A stretch of DNA of 13,433 nucleotides. Origin: an uncultured Chlorobiaceae bacterium (lineage in GTDB: Bacteria; Bacteroidota; Chlorobiia; Chlorobiales; Chlorobiaceae). Both the position numbers and the translations under genes were made by a program. This document shows positions 13,277 through 13,433 of this stretch, one piece after another (position 1 is the stretch's first letter; each line of letters starts with the position of its first letter). The stretch is taken from positions 1 through 13,433 of the forward strand of contig CAIYWF010000060.1 in the NCBI GenBank assembly GCA_903929845.1. Direction: 5' to 3'. The notes below the pieces were generated by a model that was not told the origin of the DNA, did no database searches, and saw only the letters and a list, made by a program, of their open reading frames with translations.

Positions 13277-13433
13277 ATGTCGAACAATTCGATTTTTAAA
13301 GGTCTGGACATTAATATGCTCCAGAAAAAGAAGGTTGCTGAACTGCATGCTTTAGCCAAAGAGCTGGGTGTGATGGCTGCCGGTTTACGCAAGGAAGAGC
13401 TGATTTTCAAGATTATCGAAGCCCAGTCACAGA
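13277..13433 (+). CDS. rho: Transcription termination factor Rho (5' part only)
   Basis: The first 52 codons of a gene leaving the window at its right edge. The protein begins MSNNSIFKGLDINMLQKKK and then shows the Rho N-terminal helix-extended-loop-helix domain: KKVAELHALAKELGVMAAGLRKEELIFKIIEAQ in short blocks at residues 17-50, with the diagnostic LRKEELIFKIIEAQ at 38-51 (E. coli: MRKQDIIFAILKQ). Rho is a hexameric RNA helicase that ends untranslated transcripts. The RNA-binding cold-shock-like domain and the ATPase core would lie beyond base 13433. The ATG at 13277 is preceded by AATACAAAATACA with no Shine-Dalgarno. The next in-frame ATG is codon 14, so a shorter product is conceivable but less likely. 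A long leader with possible hairpins precedes it, which fits a gene known to control itself in other bacteria. Confidence 0.9.
   Translation, partial: MSNNSIFKGLDINMLQKKKVAELHALAKELGVMAAGLRKEELIFKIIEAQSQ

Noticed and set aside
1..13433. Mobile elements, CRISPR arrays, tRNA or rRNA genes, prophage or defence genes
   Set aside because: No transposase, terminal repeats, spaced direct repeats, cloverleaf-like sequence or defence motifs were seen on either strand.

Overview
The window looks like ordinary chromosomal DNA of a green sulfur bacterium (Chlorobiaceae; a Chlorobium/Pelodictyon-type genome). This rests on my recognition of protein family variants and gene content: a Bacteroidetes/Chlorobi-type hexosamine phosphomutase, a lipoprotein-type LptC, an FMN-dependent type 2 IPP isomerase next to a short-chain prenyl synthase, and start sites mostly lacking a clear Shine-Dalgarno. 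No database search was possible, so the taxon is an inference. No mobile element, CRISPR array, tRNA or rRNA is visible, and I see no sign of recent transfer.

Layout. Bases 1-167 hold the 3' end of an unidentified + strand gene. It converges, with an 11-base gap, on a minus-strand envelope/metabolism operon read from 2480 down to 179: a Skp/OmpH-like chaperone, a lipoprotein LptC, aspartate decarboxylase PanD, and a one-domain GlmU-like uridylyltransferase. A second minus-strand operon runs from 5875 down to 2628: fni (IPP isomerase), a polyprenyl diphosphate synthase overlapping fni by ATGA, and dprA. A 105-base divergent spacer with an 18-bp perfect AT palindrome separates fni from a + strand LolC/LolE-like ABC permease (5981-7249). 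That permease converges with a 3-base gap on a third minus-strand pair (10484 down to 7253): a phosphoglucosamine/phosphomanno-mutase overlapping a MsbA-like ABC exporter. From 10710 rightward everything is on the + strand: rpsT, ruvA, folC, a 316-base gene-free spacer, and the first 52 codons of rho.

How the genes fit together. Several serve the cell envelope: Skp and LptC (outer-membrane protein and LPS transport), the mutase and the truncated GlmU (sugar-1-phosphate and UDP-sugar supply), the LolC/E-type permease and the MsbA-like exporter. Fni and the prenyl synthase make C15-C20 isoprenoids, which in this group would feed carotenoids, quinones and (bacterio)chlorophyll tails. PanD and FolC supply coenzyme A and folate; DprA, RuvA, S20 and Rho are informational genes.

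I found no convincing new system. The points most worth a second look are a structured rho leader with a tiny in-frame ORF and two mutually exclusive hairpins, the missing acetyltransferase half of GlmU, a ten-A tract at codons 6-9 of the ABC exporter, and the symmetrical -10 palindrome between fni and the permease.
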